Origin: Rhodovulum euryhalinum
Lineage (GTDB): Bacteria; Pseudomonadota; Alphaproteobacteria; Rhodobacterales; Rhodobacteraceae
DNA: 64,000 nt
NCBI RefSeq assembly: GCF_004342445.1
Contig: NZ_SLWW01000013.1
Span: 1 to 64,000 of the forward strand
Reading direction: 5' to 3'
The position numbers and the translations under genes are program-made. A model generated the notes under the pieces. It saw only the letters and a list, made by a program, of their open reading frames with translations, had not been told where the DNA came from and made no database searches. This document shows, in pieces, positions 30,621-38,906 of the stretch (positions within the stretch are counted from its first letter, which is position 1; every line of letters starts with the position of its first letter).

Positions 30621-31331
30621 ATGGCTGAACCTTTCCTGATCGGCGACCGGATGACCGGCGGCTATGGCGGTGCGGATATCCTGCATGGCTGCACGGTGGC
30701 GGTCGACAAGGGCGAGATCGCGGTGATCGTGGGCCCGAACGGGGCGGGCAAGTCGACCGCGATGAAGGCGGTGTTCGGGATGCTGGACATCCAATCGGGC
30801 GCGGTGCGGCTGAACGGCGAGGACATCACCCGCCTGACGCCGCAGGCGCGCGTGGCCAAGGGCATGGCCTTCGTGCCGCAGACCAGCAACATCTTCACCT
30901 CGATGAGCGTCGAGGAAAACCTGGAAATGGGCGCGTTCCTGCGCCGCGACGACATCTCGGGCACCATCGAGGAGGTCTATCACCTGTTCCCGATCCTCAA
31001 GGAAAAGCGACGGCAGGCGGCGGGCGAACTGTCGGGCGGGCAGCGCCAGCAGGTGGCCGTGGGACGCGCGCTGATGACCCGACCGACCGTGCTGATGCTG
31101 GACGAGCCGACCGCGGGTGTCAGCCCGATCGTGATGGACGAGCTGTTCGACCGGATCATCGAGGTCGCGCGCACCGGCATTTCCATCCTGATGGTGGAAC
31201 AGAACGCCCGCCAGGCGCTGGAGATCGCGGACAAGGGCTATGTGCTGGTGCAGGGGCGCAACGCCTATACAGACACCGGCCGTGCGCTGCTGGCCGACGC
31301 GGAGGTGCGGCGCACCTTTCTGGGGGGCTGA
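30621..31331 (+). CDS. livF: Branched-chain amino-acid ABC transporter ATPase LivF
   Basis: 236-residue partner ATPase. Walker [10 protein letters not shown] is at 38-46, signature LSGGQRQQVAVGRAL near 137, Walker B VLMLDEPTAGVSP, and the LivF-type segment SILMVEQNARQALEIAD. ATG 30621 with AAGGACGGGG upstream is chosen. It heterodimerises with LivG to drive the LivHM permease. Its stop is one base from the next ATG. Confidence 0.95.
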   Translation: MAEPFLIGDRMTGGYGGADILHGCTVAVDKGEIAVIVGPNGAGKSTAMKAVFGMLDIQSGAVRLNGEDITRLTPQARVAKGMAFVPQTSNIFTSMSVEENLEMGAFLRRDDISGTIEEVYHLFPILKEKRRQAAGELSGGQRQQVAVGRALMTRPTVLMLDEPTAGVSPIVMDELFDRIIEVARTGISILMVEQNARQALEIADKGYVLVQGRNAYTDTGRALLADAEVRRTFLGG

Positions 31332-31332
31332 G

Positions 31333-31755
31333 ATGGCAAAACCGTTTTCAATCATCGGATTGGCGGTATTTCTTGCAGCACCTGCCGCGGCCGCGCCGCT
31401 GGCGCTGGACTGCACCGCCCAGCGGGCCTGCGTCGCCGATCTGGATGCGGCCTGCGAGACGATCGGGATCATCTATGCGCTGGATGTCGGCGCCGACGAG
31501 GGCGACAAGGTCGTGCTGACCACCGGCGAGGGTGAACGGTTCTACGAATTCCGCCGCCTCGCAGGGGCCGAGGGCGTGCTGCTGCAGGCCGCGGGCGGGG
31601 CACTTGAGCCGGGCCAGGGCGCCGGCGCGATGACCGTGTTCGACGACCTGCGCTTTGTTCTGAGCCGGCACAACCGGATCGCGCTGAGCGAGGAGGATGA
31701 CGACCTGCGCGCGGTGTCGATCTCGATCCACGGCACCTGCGCGGCGCGCCAATGA
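31333..31755 (+). CDS. Small exported four-cysteine protein A in the liv operon
   Basis: 140 residues with a signal peptide (hydrophobic about 5-20, cleavage near AAAAP). The mature region starts LALDC and has Cys27, Cys33, Cys41 and a terminal HGTC (Cys136). The C-x5-C spacing and the HGTC end are shared with the next gene, so the two are paralogues. It starts one base after the livF stop. I do not recognise a named family. Predicted periplasmic, possibly disulfide-bonded; a role with the transporter is inferred only from position. Confidence 0.75.
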   Translation: MAKPFSIIGLAVFLAAPAAAAPLALDCTAQRACVADLDAACETIGIIYALDVGADEGDKVVLTTGEGERFYEFRRLAGAEGVLLQAAGGALEPGQGAGAMTVFDDLRFVLSRHNRIALSEEDDDLRAVSISIHGTCAARQ

Positions 31756-31865
31756 TGACGGGGGGCCGCTTGACCGCTGCAATGGCCGAAAAACCGGCTA
31801 GGATCGATCCGGAACCGCGCGATCTGCGGCCGGCCAAGCCCGGCGTCCCTTCATGGAGAAAAGCC

Positions 31866-32276
31866 ATGTCCCCTTGCCGTTCCTTCGCCCTTGCGGCGGC
31901 CCTTGTCGCGCTGGCGCCCCCCCTGCCCGCGCCCGCCCAGCAGGCGACCGAGGCCACCGACAACGACTTTGCCCTTGCCTGCGCCTTCGTCCGGGAATGC
32001 CATGAGACCGAGCCTTGCGCCGAGGCCGATTTCGCGCTTGAGGTGACGGGCCGCGTGGGCGGGCTTGGTGCGGGCGTGGTTCTGGCGCGCGCGACGCTGT
32101 CCTCGGTCGCGGGCGATATCGACGCCTTCGGCACGCTGGGCAACGGCACGTTGTTCCTGCAGGGCGGGAATGGCGGCGGCCGGGCCTATCTCGTCGTCAC
32201 CGACGGTGCCGCGCGCTATACCCGGCACATGGCCCAGGGGCCCGTCTCGGTTACATATCACGGAACCTGCGAGTAA
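31866..32276 (+). CDS. Small exported four-cysteine protein B in the liv operon
   Basis: 136 residues with a signal peptide (about 1-25, ending PAPAQQA). The mature part has Cys39, Cys45 and Cys51 and ends VTYHGTCE (Cys135), paralleling protein A. The middle is Gly-rich and strand-like (GNGTLFLQGGNGGGRAYLVV). GGAG lies eight bases before ATG 31866, and the stop TAA shares its last A with the livH ATG. Function unknown. Confidence 0.75.
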   Translation: MSPCRSFALAAALVALAPPLPAPAQQATEATDNDFALACAFVRECHETEPCAEADFALEVTGRVGGLGAGVVLARATLSSVAGDIDAFGTLGNGTLFLQGGNGGGRAYLVVTDGAARYTRHMAQGPVSVTYHGTCE

Positions 32277-33286
32277 TGGATCTGCTGAACGCCCTTGTTG
32301 CCTTTGCCAACTTCGTGCTGATCCCGGCAACCGCCTATGGCGCGCAGCTTGCGCTGGGCGCGCTGGGGGTCACGCTGATCTATGGCATCCTGCGCTTTTC
32401 GAACTTCGCCCATGGCGACACGATGGCCTTTGGCACCATGGTGACGATCCTCGTCACCTGGTGGCTGCAGTCGATGGGCGTGACGCTGGGCCCGCTGCCG
32501 ACCGCGCTGCTGGCGCTGCCCGCGGGGATCGCCGCGACCGCGGCGCTGCTGCTGGCGACCGACCGGATGGTCTATCGCTTCTACCGCCAGCAGCGGGCGA
32601 AGCCGGTGATCCTGGTGATCGTGTCGATGGGGGTGATGTTCATCCTGAACGGGCTGGTGCGGTTCATCATCGGGCCGGACGACCAGCGTTTTGCCGATGG
32701 CGAGCGGTTCATCGTCTCGGCGGGCACGTTCAGGCAGATGACCGGGCTGGCCGAGGGGCTGGCGATCCGCACCACGCAAGGCATCACCATCGTCACCGCG
32801 CTGATCGTGGTGGCGGCGCTGTTCTGGTTCCTGACCTACACCCGCACCGGCAAGTCGATGCGCGCCTTTTCCGACAACGAGGACCTGGCCCTGCTGTCGG
32901 GCATCAACCCCGAACGCGTGGTCGCGATCACCTGGGTGATCGTTGCGGTGCTGGCGACCGTGGCCGGCGTGCTCTACGGGCTGGACAAGACCTTCAAGCC
33001 CTTCACCTATTTCCAGCTTCTGCTGCCGATCTTCGCCGCGGCCATCGTCGGCGGCCTCGGCAGCCCGCTCGGCGCCATCGCGGGCGGCTTCCTGATCGCG
33101 TTCTCCGAGGTGACGGTCACCTATGCCTGGAAGAAGGTGCTGACCTATCTCGCGCCCGAGGGCCTGGAACCCGAGGGGCTGGTCCAGCTTCTGTCGACCG
33201 ACTACAAGTTCGCGGTCAGCTTCGTGATCCTCGTGATCGTCCTTCTGTTCCGCCCGACGGGGCTTTTCCGGGGGAAATCGGTATGA
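32276..33286 (+). CDS. livH: Branched-chain amino-acid ABC transporter permease LivH
   Basis: 336-residue inner-membrane permease with about eight hydrophobic helices. YGILRFSNFAHGDTMAFGT and the EAA-like coupling region near FSDNEDLALLSGINPERVVA are typical, as is AAAIVGGLGSPLGAIAGGFL. ATG 32276 overlaps the previous stop (TAATG), and its own stop overlaps livM (ATGA), so the three genes are translationally coupled. Slightly longer than E. coli LivH. Confidence 0.95.
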   Translation: MDLLNALVAFANFVLIPATAYGAQLALGALGVTLIYGILRFSNFAHGDTMAFGTMVTILVTWWLQSMGVTLGPLPTALLALPAGIAATAALLLATDRMVYRFYRQQRAKPVILVIVSMGVMFILNGLVRFIIGPDDQRFADGERFIVSAGTFRQMTGLAEGLAIRTTQGITIVTALIVVAALFWFLTYTRTGKSMRAFSDNEDLALLSGINPERVVAITWVIVAVLATVAGVLYGLDKTFKPFTYFQLLLPIFAAAIVGGLGSPLGAIAGGFLIAFSEVTVTYAWKKVLTYLAPEGLEPEGLVQLLSTDYKFAVSFVILVIVLLFRPTGLFRGKSV

Positions 33287-34581
33287 CGCGCCGGGACATG
33301 GCCCTTTTCGCCCTCGTGGCGCTCCTGATCCTCGGCACCGGGTTCGTGCAAAGCTGGAACTCGGCGCTGTTCATCCTGAACTACGGGCTCATCTCGGCGA
33401 TCATGGCGCTGGGGGTGAACATGCAATGGGGCTATGCGGGCCTGTTCAACGTGGGCGTGATGGGCTTCGTGGCGCTGGGCGGGCTGGGCGCGGTGCTGGT
33501 GTCGATGCCGCCCGTGGGCGAGGCCTGGGCGGCGGGCGGGCTGCGGATGGTGGGGGCACTGGCGCTGGGGCTTGGCGTGATCATCGGCGCGATCGTGCTG
33601 TGGCGGCGGGCCCCGGCCGGACGCTGGCGCGGGCTTGCGATGGTGGGCTGGCTGGTGGCGGGCTTCTTCGCCTTCCGCGCGGTCTTCGATCCCGCGGTGC
33701 AGGCGATCGAGGCGGTGAACCCGGCCGCGACCGGCTATCTGGGCGGGCTCGGGCTGCCCGTGCTGCTGGGCTGGCCGGTGGGCGCGGTGCTTGCCGCGGG
33801 CGCGGCCTGGGTGATCGGCAAGACCGCGCTGGGGCTGAGGTCGGACTATCTCGCCATCGCGACGCTCGGGATCGCCGAGATCGTGATCGCGGTCCTCAAG
33901 AACGAGGACTGGCTGAGCCGCGGCGTCAAGAACGTGATCGGCGTGCCCCGCCCCGTCCCCTACGAGGTGGACCTGCAGGCCGATCCCGGTTTCGTGGCGC
34001 AGGCCGAGGCGCTCGGGCTCGACGCAGTTACGGCCTCGACGCTGGTCGTCAAGCTGGCCTATACCGGCCTCTTCGCGGTCGTCCTGATCGCGCTGATCTG
34101 GCTCTCGCAAAAGGCGCTGAACTCGCCCTGGGGGCGGATGATGCGCGCGATCCGCGACAACGAGGTGGCGGCCGAGGCGATGGGCAAGGACGTCAAGGCG
34201 CGGCATCTGCAGGTGTTCATCCTCGGGTCCGCGATCTGCGGCCTCGCGGGCGCCATGATGGTGACCTATGACAGCCAGTTGACGCCGTCCTCCTATCAAC
34301 CGCTGCGCTTTACCTTCCTGGTCTGGGTGATGGTGATCGTGGGCGGGTCGGGAAACAACTGGGGCGCGGTGCTGGGCGGCTTCCTGATCTGGTTCCTCTG
34401 GGTGCAGGTCGAACCGCTGGGCGCATTCCTGATGCAGCTTCTGACCTCGGGCATGGCCGAGGAATCGGGCCTGCGCGCCCACCTGATGGAGAGCGTCGCG
34501 CATATGCGGCTGCTGACGATGGGGGTGATCCTGCTGCTGGTGTTGCGGTTCAGCCCGCGGGGGCTGATCCCGGAACGCTAG
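33283..34581 (+). CDS. livM: Branched-chain amino-acid ABC transporter permease LivM
   Basis: 432-residue permease partner of LivH. GLISAIMALGVNMQWGYAGL, GLRSDYLAIATLGIAEI and MRAIRDNEVAAEAMGKDVK (coupling helix) are LivM hallmarks. ATG 33283 overlaps the livH stop by four bases. It is the last gene of the operon and converges on the cysteine-rich small gene 12 bases on. Open sequence upstream in this frame is a shadow of livH. Confidence 0.95.
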   Translation: MTRRDMALFALVALLILGTGFVQSWNSALFILNYGLISAIMALGVNMQWGYAGLFNVGVMGFVALGGLGAVLVSMPPVGEAWAAGGLRMVGALALGLGVIIGAIVLWRRAPAGRWRGLAMVGWLVAGFFAFRAVFDPAVQAIEAVNPAATGYLGGLGLPVLLGWPVGAVLAAGAAWVIGKTALGLRSDYLAIATLGIAEIVIAVLKNEDWLSRGVKNVIGVPRPVPYEVDLQADPGFVAQAEALGLDAVTASTLVVKLAYTGLFAVVLIALIWLSQKALNSPWGRMMRAIRDNEVAAEAMGKDVKARHLQVFILGSAICGLAGAMMVTYDSQLTPSSYQPLRFTFLVWVMVIVGGSGNNWGAVLGGFLIWFLWVQVEPLGAFLMQLLTSGMAEESGLRAHLMESVAHMRLLTMGVILLLVLRFSPRGLIPER

Positions 34582-34593
34582 CGCGGCGCCGGA

Positions 34594-34842
34594 TCACCCG
34601 TCGCAGGCGCATCCGGGTGGCTTTCGGCAATTGTAGGCGCGGCTGATGCAACTGTCTCCGCAGGCCTTGCCCTTTCGGCAAACCTTGCAGCAATAGGCGG
34701 GAACGATCCGCTCCTGGCTCAGCCGCTGCAGCCAGTCCGCAACGCCGCGCGGCGCCACCTGCGCCTTATCGACCGCGAGTGCCGGACCACCGCTCACCGC
34801 AAGGGCGAGCGCGGCGACCTTCAGTGATATATAGCGGGCCAT
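34594..34842 (-). CDS. Small exported cysteine-rich protein
   Basis: 82 residues with a signal peptide (about 1-23, ALALAVSGGPALA). The mature tail has eight cysteines (51, 52, 55, 61, 65, 72, 78, 80) in the pattern YCCKVCRKGKACGDSC then NCRKPPGCACDG. The arrangement suggests a disulfide- or metal-stabilised mini-domain. I have seen similar small cysteine-rich proteins in many proteobacteria, but know no function. It faces livM tail to tail and is divergent from the nucleotidyltransferase gene. Confidence 0.75.
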   Translation of the reverse strand: MARYISLKVAALALAVSGGPALAVDKAQVAPRGVADWLQRLSQERIVPAYCCKVCRKGKACGDSCISRAYNCRKPPGCACDG

Positions 34843-34958
34843 CCCCCATTCTCTCCGGTTGCCCGTCGAGCGTTAACCAAGATTAACCGAATCTTCCGGA
34901 ATTGCCACCCGGCGGTGCTGCGTTTGCGTCTTTGTCACGCCCGGCCTAGTCTGGAACC

Positions 34959-35558
34959 ATGGGCAAGGTGCTGATCCTCGTGCCCGCGGCCGGGACGTCC
35001 TCCCGGATGGGCGGGCGCGACAAGCTTCTGGAACCGGTCGAGGGCGAGGCGCTGCTGCGCCGCCAATTGCGCGCGGCGTTGGCCACCCACGCGCCGGTCC
35101 TGGTGACCCTGCCCCGGCACGCTGGCGGACCCCGCGCCGAGATGCTCGAGGGGCTGCAAGGCTTTCGCGCCACCTATGTCGACGGGGCCGAGGGCATGGC
35201 CGCGTCCCTGCGCGCCGGGGCGCAGGCGGCGCGCGCGGCGGGGGCCGCGGGGCTGATGGTGCTGCTGCCCGACATGCCCGAGATCGTCACGGCCGACATC
35301 GCGCTGATGCTGCGCCAGTTCGACGAGGCGCCCGACACCGCGCTGCGCGCCACCGCCGAGACCGGCGAGGCGGGCCACCCTGTGATCTTTCCCGCGCGCT
35401 GCTTCGACGCGCTGGTGGCGGTCACGGGCGACACCGGGGGGCGCGCTGTTCTAGCCGGCGAAACCGTGCGCGCCTGCCCCCTGCCCGGCCGCCGCGCGGT
35501 GACCGATCTCGACACGCCCGAGGACTGGGCGGGCTGGCGTGCCCGGACCGGATACTAG
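34959..35558 (+). CDS. MobA-like nucleotidyltransferase (MocA / molybdenum cofactor type)
   Basis: 199 residues of the NTP-transferase family. The nucleotide-binding signature PAAGTSSRMGGRDKLLEPV is at about 9-27, and LPDMPEIVTADI carries the metal-binding Asp. GHPVIFPARCFDAL and DLDTPEDW resemble MocA/PucB-type enzymes that transfer CMP or GMP to molybdopterin. No xanthine dehydrogenase or other Mo-enzyme genes are adjacent, so the substrate is open. ATG 34959. Confidence 0.82.
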   Translation: MGKVLILVPAAGTSSRMGGRDKLLEPVEGEALLRRQLRAALATHAPVLVTLPRHAGGPRAEMLEGLQGFRATYVDGAEGMAASLRAGAQAARAAGAAGLMVLLPDMPEIVTADIALMLRQFDEAPDTALRATAETGEAGHPVIFPARCFDALVAVTGDTGGRAVLAGETVRACPLPGRRAVTDLDTPEDWAGWRARTGY

Positions 35559-35589
35559 CCTGGCGCGGCGCGCAAACGCCCAGATCGGC

Positions 35590-36024
35590 TTAAGCCAATG
35601 CCCCCGAGACCCGCATCCGGCGCGCATAAAGATAGAACAGCACCGCCATCCCCGCCGCGCCCGCGATCATCGTCACCCCGAAAAGGCCCGATACGGCCGC
35701 CAGCGGCGGCGTCGCGAAAAGGATCAGCCACCCCGCGCAGCCGATCATGGCCAGTGCCGCCATCCCCAGCACCCAGGGCGCGCTTCCGAGCCGCAGGAAC
35801 AGCATCACCGCGCCCGCAAGCCCGCCCCAGACCGCCATCGCCCAGGCCCCGTCCACCGCCGCAGGCAGCGCGGTGAAATAGTCGGCCTGGCTCTGGGTGA
35901 AGATCTGCAGATAGGGCGCGACGCCATACTGGGTCAGCATGTAGTCGGTGCAGCCCGCAAGGTTCCAGAGGATCGCGAGGATCGCCACCGGCATCAGGTG
36001 CCAGGTTTCCGTCTCGTCGGTCAT
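35590..36024 (-). CDS. Four-helix membrane protein of unknown function
   Basis: 144 residues with four hydrophobic helices (about 10-27, 60-80, 85-105, 112-133). The opening WHLMPVAILAILWNLAGCTDY followed by MLTQYGV is a pattern I associate with small sensor-like or DoxX-like membrane proteins in alphaproteobacteria, without known function. ATG 36024. It converges with the nucleotidyltransferase gene 31 bases away. Confidence 0.65.
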   Translation of the reverse strand: MTDETETWHLMPVAILAILWNLAGCTDYMLTQYGVAPYLQIFTQSQADYFTALPAAVDGAWAMAVWGGLAGAVMLFLRLGSAPWVLGMAALAMIGCAGWLILFATPPLAAVSGLFGVTMIAGAAGMAVLFYLYARRMRVSGALA

Positions 36025-36723
36025 CTTCGCCCCCGTCCGGCCCCTTTGGCCACCCGGCCAAACTGCCTGCAAGCCGGGGCGGCTGTCCAGCCGGTGCGAC
36101 ATCATGGGCACGGCCCCGCACCCGGCGGCTGGCCGGGGCGCAAATGCCGCCCCGGCCAGCCCCCAGCCCGGTCCACCGCAGGGACCCCCATCCCCTCGCT
36201 TCAAACCGGCCGGAGCGCCGCGTCTTCACCCACCCCGGTCCCCGCGGCAATACACGGGTCCAGACGTGGCACGGCGCCCCGGCCTTTTCCTGCGGCCACC
36301 CCCATGGCCCGCAGCCGATCGCCCCCCCTCAGCAAGGCCCGTTCAGGGTATGCCGAACCCCGGCCCCGCCAAAGCGGAATTCGGCGGAAAGAGGGCCGAA
36401 GAAAGACGAAAACACGTTTCGGAGCAGGGAGTTGCAGCGTTGGTCCCCTGACATTGTTGCCGCTGGCGAAACGATCCGGGGGACCATCGTCGCCAAGGCG
36501 AGAACGATCCGCGCCGGCCCCGGGGGACCGGTCACAGCTTCTGGGCGAACCGGGGCATGATTGTCGCCGGATACCACCGCGGCGCCCTGCCGGTCGCTCG
36601 CCCGATCCGCCAGCCCTGCCACGACACGGGTCGGAACCGGTTTCCCGCCAACCGGCCGATTGGCCCCGGCGTGGAAACCGCATCCGACGAATCAGTACCA
36701 TCCGTATCAATCGGAAAGAGGGG
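36025..36723. other. 699-base region without a convincing gene
   Basis: Open frames here lack ribosome binding sites and resemble nothing. A perfect 14-bp hairpin GGCTGGCCGGGGCG / CGCCCCGGCCAGCC with a 7-base loop lies at 36127-36161, about 100 bases upstream of the membrane-protein start; it has no T-tract on either side. Long purine runs occur near 36385-36430. The stretch could hold an untranslated RNA or a decayed gene; nothing more can be claimed. Confidence 0.5.
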
Positions 36724-36807
36724 TGGTGCCCGAGGCGAGAGTCGAACTCGCACGCCTTGCGGCGGAGGATTTTGAATCCCCTGCGTCTACCATTCCGCCA
36801 CTCGGGC
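36724..36807 (-). tRNA. tRNA-Leu (anticodon CAA)
   Basis: 84 bases with encoded CCA. The acceptor stem is GCCCGAG / CTCGGGC with discriminator A. The anticodon loop TTCAAAA lies between GGGGA and TCCTC, so the anticodon is CAA and it reads UUG leucine codons. A long variable arm CGCCGCAAGGCG and T-loop GTTCGACTC are present, as expected for a class II leucine tRNA. It is preceded by a matching promoter. Confidence 0.95.
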
Positions 36808-36816
36808 CACGCGCTT

Positions 36817-36845
36817 CGATTAGCGCGCGCCTGCGCCGCGGTCAA
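36817..36845 (-). promoter_or_regulatory. tRNA-Leu promoter
   Basis: On the minus strand TTGACC (36845-36840), 17 bases, TAATCG (36822-36817). The start would be near 36810, three bases before the mature tRNA. A strong -35 with a poor -10 is common for stable RNA promoters in this group. Confidence 0.55.
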
Positions 36846-36855
36846 TCCGGCAGGC

Positions 36856-37716
36856 TTACAGCCGATCGGCCCCGAACGTGTCGCAGGCGCCCGGTTCGCC
36901 GCTGTCATAGCCGCGGGTGAACCAGCGCTGGCGCTGGGCGGAACTGCCATGGGTAAAGCTGTCGGGCATGGGCACCCGCCCCGCGGCGCGTTGCAGCGTG
37001 TCGTCGCCGATCCGTTCGGCGGCGTTGACCGCCTCGGCGATGTCGCCGGGTTCCAGGCTGCGGAACCGCGCCTCGGCATGCGCCGCCCAGACGCCCGCGA
37101 GGCAATCGGCCTGAAGCTCGATCCGGATCGACATCTCGTTCGCGTCCGCCTCTGCCATCCGGGCACGCGCCGCATTGGCCTGCCCGAGAATACCCATCTC
37201 GTTCTGGACATGGTGCGCGACCTCGTGGGCCACGACATAGGCGGCGGCGAAATCGCCCCCGGCCCCCATCTGCCGCGCGAGCGTCGCGAAGAATGCCGTG
37301 TCCAGGTAGATCTTGCGGTCGAGCGGGCAGTAGAACGGACCGGTCGCCCCCGAGGCCCCGCCGCAGGGCGACCCGGTCACGCCCTTGTACAACACCAGAA
37401 CCGGCGGCTCGTAGCGCGCGCCCAGCTTGTCGGCGAACAGCGTGGCCCAGACCTCCTCGGTATCGGCCAGCGTCACCGAAACGAACTCGCCCGCCAGCTT
37501 GTCCGCCTCGGTCAGCTCGGCCGGGCCCATGGCCGCCCGCCCCTGCGGATCAAGTTGCCCCTGCACCAGGGGCGTCACGTCGACACCCAGGAACCAGCCG
37601 ATCAGCACGATTGCCACAAGCCCCAGACCGCCGATCCCGCCGACCTGCATCGCACCGCCGCGCTGCCCGCGACGGTCCTCGATGTTGCGGCTGCCGCGCC
37701 GCCCCTGCCACCGCAT
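36856..37716 (-). CDS. Neutral zinc metallopeptidase (YpfJ family)
   Basis: 286 residues. A single membrane anchor at about 26-45 follows a basic, Arg-rich N-terminus (MRWQGRRGSRNIEDRRGQRG), so the catalytic part is probably periplasmic. Zinc motif HEVAHHVQ is at 164-171, and ADCLAGVWA about 40 residues later supplies the third ligand region. SPCGGASGATGPFYCPLDRK is a family mark. GGAGG lies upstream of ATG 37716. Substrates of this family are unknown. Confidence 0.9.
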   Translation of the reverse strand: MRWQGRRGSRNIEDRRGQRGGAMQVGGIGGLGLVAIVLIGWFLGVDVTPLVQGQLDPQGRAAMGPAELTEADKLAGEFVSVTLADTEEVWATLFADKLGARYEPPVLVLYKGVTGSPCGGASGATGPFYCPLDRKIYLDTAFFATLARQMGAGGDFAAAYVVAHEVAHHVQNEMGILGQANAARARMAEADANEMSIRIELQADCLAGVWAAHAEARFRSLEPGDIAEAVNAAERIGDDTLQRAAGRVPMPDSFTHGSSAQRQRWFTRGYDSGEPGACDTFGADRL

Positions 37717-37843
37717 CGCCTTGCCTCCCCCCGACCTTTCCCCAAGCTTACCGGCAGCGCGCGCCTGCGCACAGCCCCTTCGTCTTGACGCCGGGACGTG
37801 GCCGTGGCTTGTGGAGCCCGACCGAACCAAGGGCCGACGACCC

Positions 37844-38422
37844 ATGCTCCGCCGCCTCTATGACTGGACCCTGTCGCTGGCCGAAAGCCCGCACGCGCTG
37901 CGTGCGCTGTTCGTCGTGGCCTTCGTCGAAAGCTCGGTCTTCCCGATCCCGCCGGACGTGCTGATGATCCCGATGATCCTGGCCCGCCCCTCGCGGGCCT
38001 GGGTGATCGCCGGGGTGGCGCTGGTGGGGTCGGTGCTGGGCGGTCTGGCGGGCTATGTGATCGGCTGGGGCTTTTTCGAAAGCGTCGGCCGCCCGGTGCT
38101 GGAGTTCTACGGCAAGGACGCCTATTTCGACGCCTTCTCGGACAGCTACAACGACTATGGCGCCTGGGCCGTGCTGATCGCGGGCATCACGCCTTTCCCC
38201 TACAAGGTCATCACCATCCTGTCGGGGCTGACGGGGCTGAATCTCGGGGTGTTCATGGTGGCCAGCGTGATCGCGCGGGGTATCCGTTTCTTCGTGCTGG
38301 CCGCCCTGTTGTGGAAGTTCGGAGCGCCGATCCGCGCCTTCATCGAGCGCTATCTGGGGCTGTTGTTCACGTTGTTCGTGGTGTTGCTGATCGGCGGATT
38401 CTACGCGGTGAGGTTCCTGTGA
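37844..38422 (+). CDS. YqaA-family (DedA-like) membrane protein
   Basis: 192 residues with four to five membrane helices. FVESSVFPIPPDVLMIPMIL and GITPFPYKVITILSGLTGLN are the hallmark re-entrant motifs of the DedA/VTT superfamily, members of which flip or scramble lipids. It belongs to the short YqaA branch. It is directly followed by the DsbB-like gene with overlapping or two-base spacing, so the pair is cotranscribed. Confidence 0.88.
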   Translation: MLRRLYDWTLSLAESPHALRALFVVAFVESSVFPIPPDVLMIPMILARPSRAWVIAGVALVGSVLGGLAGYVIGWGFFESVGRPVLEFYGKDAYFDAFSDSYNDYGAWAVLIAGITPFPYKVITILSGLTGLNLGVFMVASVIARGIRFFVLAALLWKFGAPIRAFIERYLGLLFTLFVVLLIGGFYAVRFL

Positions 38423-38424
38423 GG

Positions 38425-38895
38425 ATGACGCGCAACAGGGCGATCTTTCTGGCGGCGGCCGGCTCGCTGGGGGTGCTGTTCGCAGGCTACTGGTTCCAGT
38501 ATGTCGTCGGACTTGCGCCCTGCAAGCTGTGCCTGTGGCAGCGCTGGCCGCACCTGATCGCGACGCTGCTGGGGATGGGGGCGATCGCCGTGGGCGGGCG
38601 GATGCTGCCGCTGGCGGGCGCGGTGACGATGGCGGTGTCGGCCGGGCTGGGCGCCTATCACACCGGGGTCGAGCGGAAATGGTGGCCCGGGCCGTCGTCC
38701 TGTTCGGGCGATGTCGCGGGCTTTCGCGGGATGACGCCCGAACAGATGCTCGACCCGACGCTGGTTCAGCCGGTCGTGCTGTGCGACCAGGTGCAATGGG
38801 CCATGTTCGGCCTGTCGATGGCCAGCTACAACGTGCTGATCTCGCTGGGTTTCGCGGTGTTCTGGCTGTGGGGTCTCGCGCTCAGCCGGGGCTGA
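38425..38895 (+). CDS. DsbB-family disulfide bond formation protein
   Basis: 156 residues with four membrane helices. The first redox pair is C-K-L-C in GLAPCKLCLWQRWPH, and a second cysteine pair lies in the periplasmic loop (SSCSGD and VLCDQ). DsbB reoxidises DsbA and passes electrons to quinone. ATG 38425 is given; GTG 38419 overlaps the previous stop and has a better-spaced GTGAGG upstream, so it is equally possible. Confidence 0.88.
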   Translation: MTRNRAIFLAAAGSLGVLFAGYWFQYVVGLAPCKLCLWQRWPHLIATLLGMGAIAVGGRMLPLAGAVTMAVSAGLGAYHTGVERKWWPGPSSCSGDVAGFRGMTPEQMLDPTLVQPVVLCDQVQWAMFGLSMASYNVLISLGFAVFWLWGLALSRG

Positions 38896-38906
38896 GCGCG
38901 GGGGTC

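Noticed and set aside
32065-33282. Apparent 406-codon N-terminal extension of livM
   Set aside because: It is the +1 shadow of livH. LivM begins at ATG 33283, which overlaps the livH stop as ATGA.
34873-34887. TTAAC-N5-TTAAC between the cysteine-rich gene and the nucleotidyltransferase gene as a CtrA site
   Set aside because: The half-sites are spaced 10 bases start to start, not the 11 needed for TTAA-N7-TTAA.
36127-36161. 14-bp hairpin as a rho-independent terminator
   Set aside because: No T-tract follows on either strand and no gene ends nearby.
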